Part shown: piece by piece, positions 6,395 through 7,475 of the stretch
How the letters are laid out: the number at the start of each line of letters is the position of its first letter
Numbering within the stretch: position 1 is the stretch's first letter
Assembly: GCA_031282925.1 (NCBI GenBank)
Contig: JAITCT010000164.1
Span: 1-7,475, forward strand
Direction of reading: 5' to 3'
DNA length: 7,475 nucleotides
Origin: Dysgonamonadaceae bacterium
Lineage (GTDB): Bacteria > Bacteroidota > Bacteroidia > Bacteroidales > Azobacteroidaceae
Program-made: the position numbers and the translations under genes
The notes under the pieces: generated by a model
Databases searched by the model: none
What the model was told of the DNA's origin: nothing
Seen by the model: the letters and a program-made list of their open reading frames with translations, nothing else

Positions 6395-7475
6395 ATGAAA
6401 ACAAAATTATTTTTTTTTAGCCTTTTAACCTCTTTCATTTATTTTGCCTGCGAGGATTCGGCAATTTCGGAAATCGGAAACGGCATTTTGCCGGATGGAG
6501 ATAAAATCGAAATTTTTAAAGATACAATACCTGTCCGTTTACAAACCGTCCCAACGGATTCCATTTACGCAAAAACCATCAACGGCGTTTTAGGCGAATA
6601 TTACGATCCGACTTTCGGCACGCTCAATGCAGGCTTTGCCTGCCAGTTTTATCCTTCTATCGGTTTTCAAAATCTTGACAATCTCATTGAGGGCAAAATT
6701 GACTCCGTATATCTGGATATTTATTATTCATACAAGGGTGATTCATTGGCTCCGATGGAATTAACCGTTTATCCGATTCTTCAACCACTGGAAAAGAATT
6801 ATTATACCAGCGCAAAGCCCGAACAATTCGCCGATATGTCGCACCCGCTTGCCAAATACGCCTATACGGCCGAAAATCAGAACATCCCCGATTATAACCT
6901 CTATGGCCGGCTTTCCGTCCCGCTGCCTGTGGAATGGGGACAAAATTATGTGAATGCTATCCTGACAGATTCGATTGATAAAAACAAAGACGAATTTATT
7001 AAAAAATTTCCGGGATTATATCTGAAAAGCACTTTCGGTTCGGGTTGCCTGCTGTTTGTCGGCAACTCAACGGCTGAGGCTTACACGCAAATACGCATCC
7101 ATTATCGAACCAAAGAGCCGGAAAAATCTTACGACGGGGGCGACAGCATACGCAACAGATACGCTTACTGGGCGGTTACCAAGGAAGTTATTCAAATAAA
7201 TACTTTCACAAATACCCTGATGGAAGGTTTGTTCCTGGATGATGATACGACTGTATATATCAAATCGCCGGCAGGCGTATTCACCGAATTAACCATTCCT
7301 ATTCCGGAAATTATACAAAAAGTCGGGAAAAGGCAATTCAGCAGCGTAAAACTTTATTTGAATGCTTATCCCAGGGACGAAAGGAGCTACATCTCCGACT
7401 TGCCCGGAGTGGGGGAATATACTTCAACCTCAGGCGCCGTGAGCAGATTATTGCTGATTCCGCCCGATTCGACAA
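6395..7475 (+). CDS. DUF4270 family lipoprotein, 3' end beyond window
   Basis: The frame is open from ATG 6395 to the window end, 360 codons without a stop. The N-terminus MKTKLFFFSLLTSFIYFAC is a lipoprotein signal with the lipid Cys at 19. The residues after it, EDS, are acidic, resembling the surface-export signal of Bacteroidota lipoproteins, so outer-membrane surface exposure is plausible. The rest fits the DUF4270 family: an early IPVRLQTVPTDSI strand, then GEYYDPTFGTLNAGFACQFY (about 67-86), SVYLDIYYSYKGDS and further beta-rich segments. No enzymatic motif is seen and the family has no established function known to me. It lies 16 bases after the GT5-like gene and has no promoter of its own in the gap, only an A-rich leader (AACAAAATAAAG), so it probably belongs to the same transcript. 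The identification rests on overall pattern, not on a diagnostic motif. Confidence 0.8.
   Translation, partial: MKTKLFFFSLLTSFIYFACEDSAISEIGNGILPDGDKIEIFKDTIPVRLQTVPTDSIYAKTINGVLGEYYDPTFGTLNAGFACQFYPSIGFQNLDNLIEGKIDSVYLDIYYSYKGDSLAPMELTVYPILQPLEKNYYTSAKPEQFADMSHPLAKYAYTAENQNIPDYNLYGRLSVPLPVEWGQNYVNAILTDSIDKNKDEFIKKFPGLYLKSTFGSGCLLFVGNSTAEAYTQIRIHYRTKEPEKSYDGGDSIRNRYAYWAVTKEVIQINTFTNTLMEGLFLDDDTTVYIKSPAGVFTELTIPIPEIIQKVGKRQFSSVKLYLNAYPRDERSYISDLPGVGEYTSTSGAVSRLLLIPPDST

Overview
The window reads as a piece of a Bacteroidota chromosome, most likely order Bacteroidales. Three things support this: promoters of the TTTG / TAnnTTTG type instead of TTGACA/TATAAT, A-rich leaders without clear Shine-Dalgarno sequences, and a typical Bacteroidota protein set (IS982-type transposase, BspA-like leucine-rich repeat protein, DUF4369 + thioredoxin-fold lipoprotein, DUF4270 lipoprotein). 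The genus cannot be fixed from the sequence.

Layout. (1) Positions 1-239 hold the 3' end of an IS982-family transposase gene, broken by a one-base deletion in an A-run. (2) From about 263 to 1364 lies the 3' part of a BspA-like gene (end of a bacterial Ig-like domain, then about ten 23-residue LRR_5 repeats). Its 5' part is missing at the insertion-sequence edge and it has a second frame break near 320, so it looks like a pseudogene. (3) A convergent gap (1365-1526) holds a large inverted repeat made of two G+C-rich hairpins. (4) On the minus strand, 1527-2732 encodes a DUF4369 + TlpA/AhpC-fold lipoprotein without the CxxC active site. (5) The divergent gap 2733-3155 holds its promoter, a 174-bp nested inverted-repeat element with a candidate 6-bp target duplication, two further hairpins and the pnp promoter. 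(6) pnp, complete, at 3156-5345. (7) An imperfect inverted repeat built from GAGTTAAC-like units follows the pnp stop. (8) A promoter leads into a two-gene unit: a half-length glycogen/starch-synthase-like (GT5) protein at 5560-6378 and, 16 bases on, a DUF4270 lipoprotein that runs off the window.

How it fits together. pnp encodes the phosphorolytic 3'-5' exoribonuclease and appears to be a single-gene transcription unit. The GT5-like protein and the DUF4270 lipoprotein look co-transcribed; the former has lost both the KxGGL nucleotide-sugar motif and the whole C-terminal Rossmann half, so glycogen synthesis is doubtful. The left third is a decaying region (transposase remnant, truncated surface protein). 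All intergenic regions from 1365 to 5559 carry palindromic repeats. The best candidates for something undescribed are the nested palindrome at 2777-2950, which seems to supply the -33 box of its neighbour, and the conserved-looking but probably non-catalytic half glycogen synthase with its surface-lipoprotein partner. No CRISPR array, tRNA or rRNA is visible.
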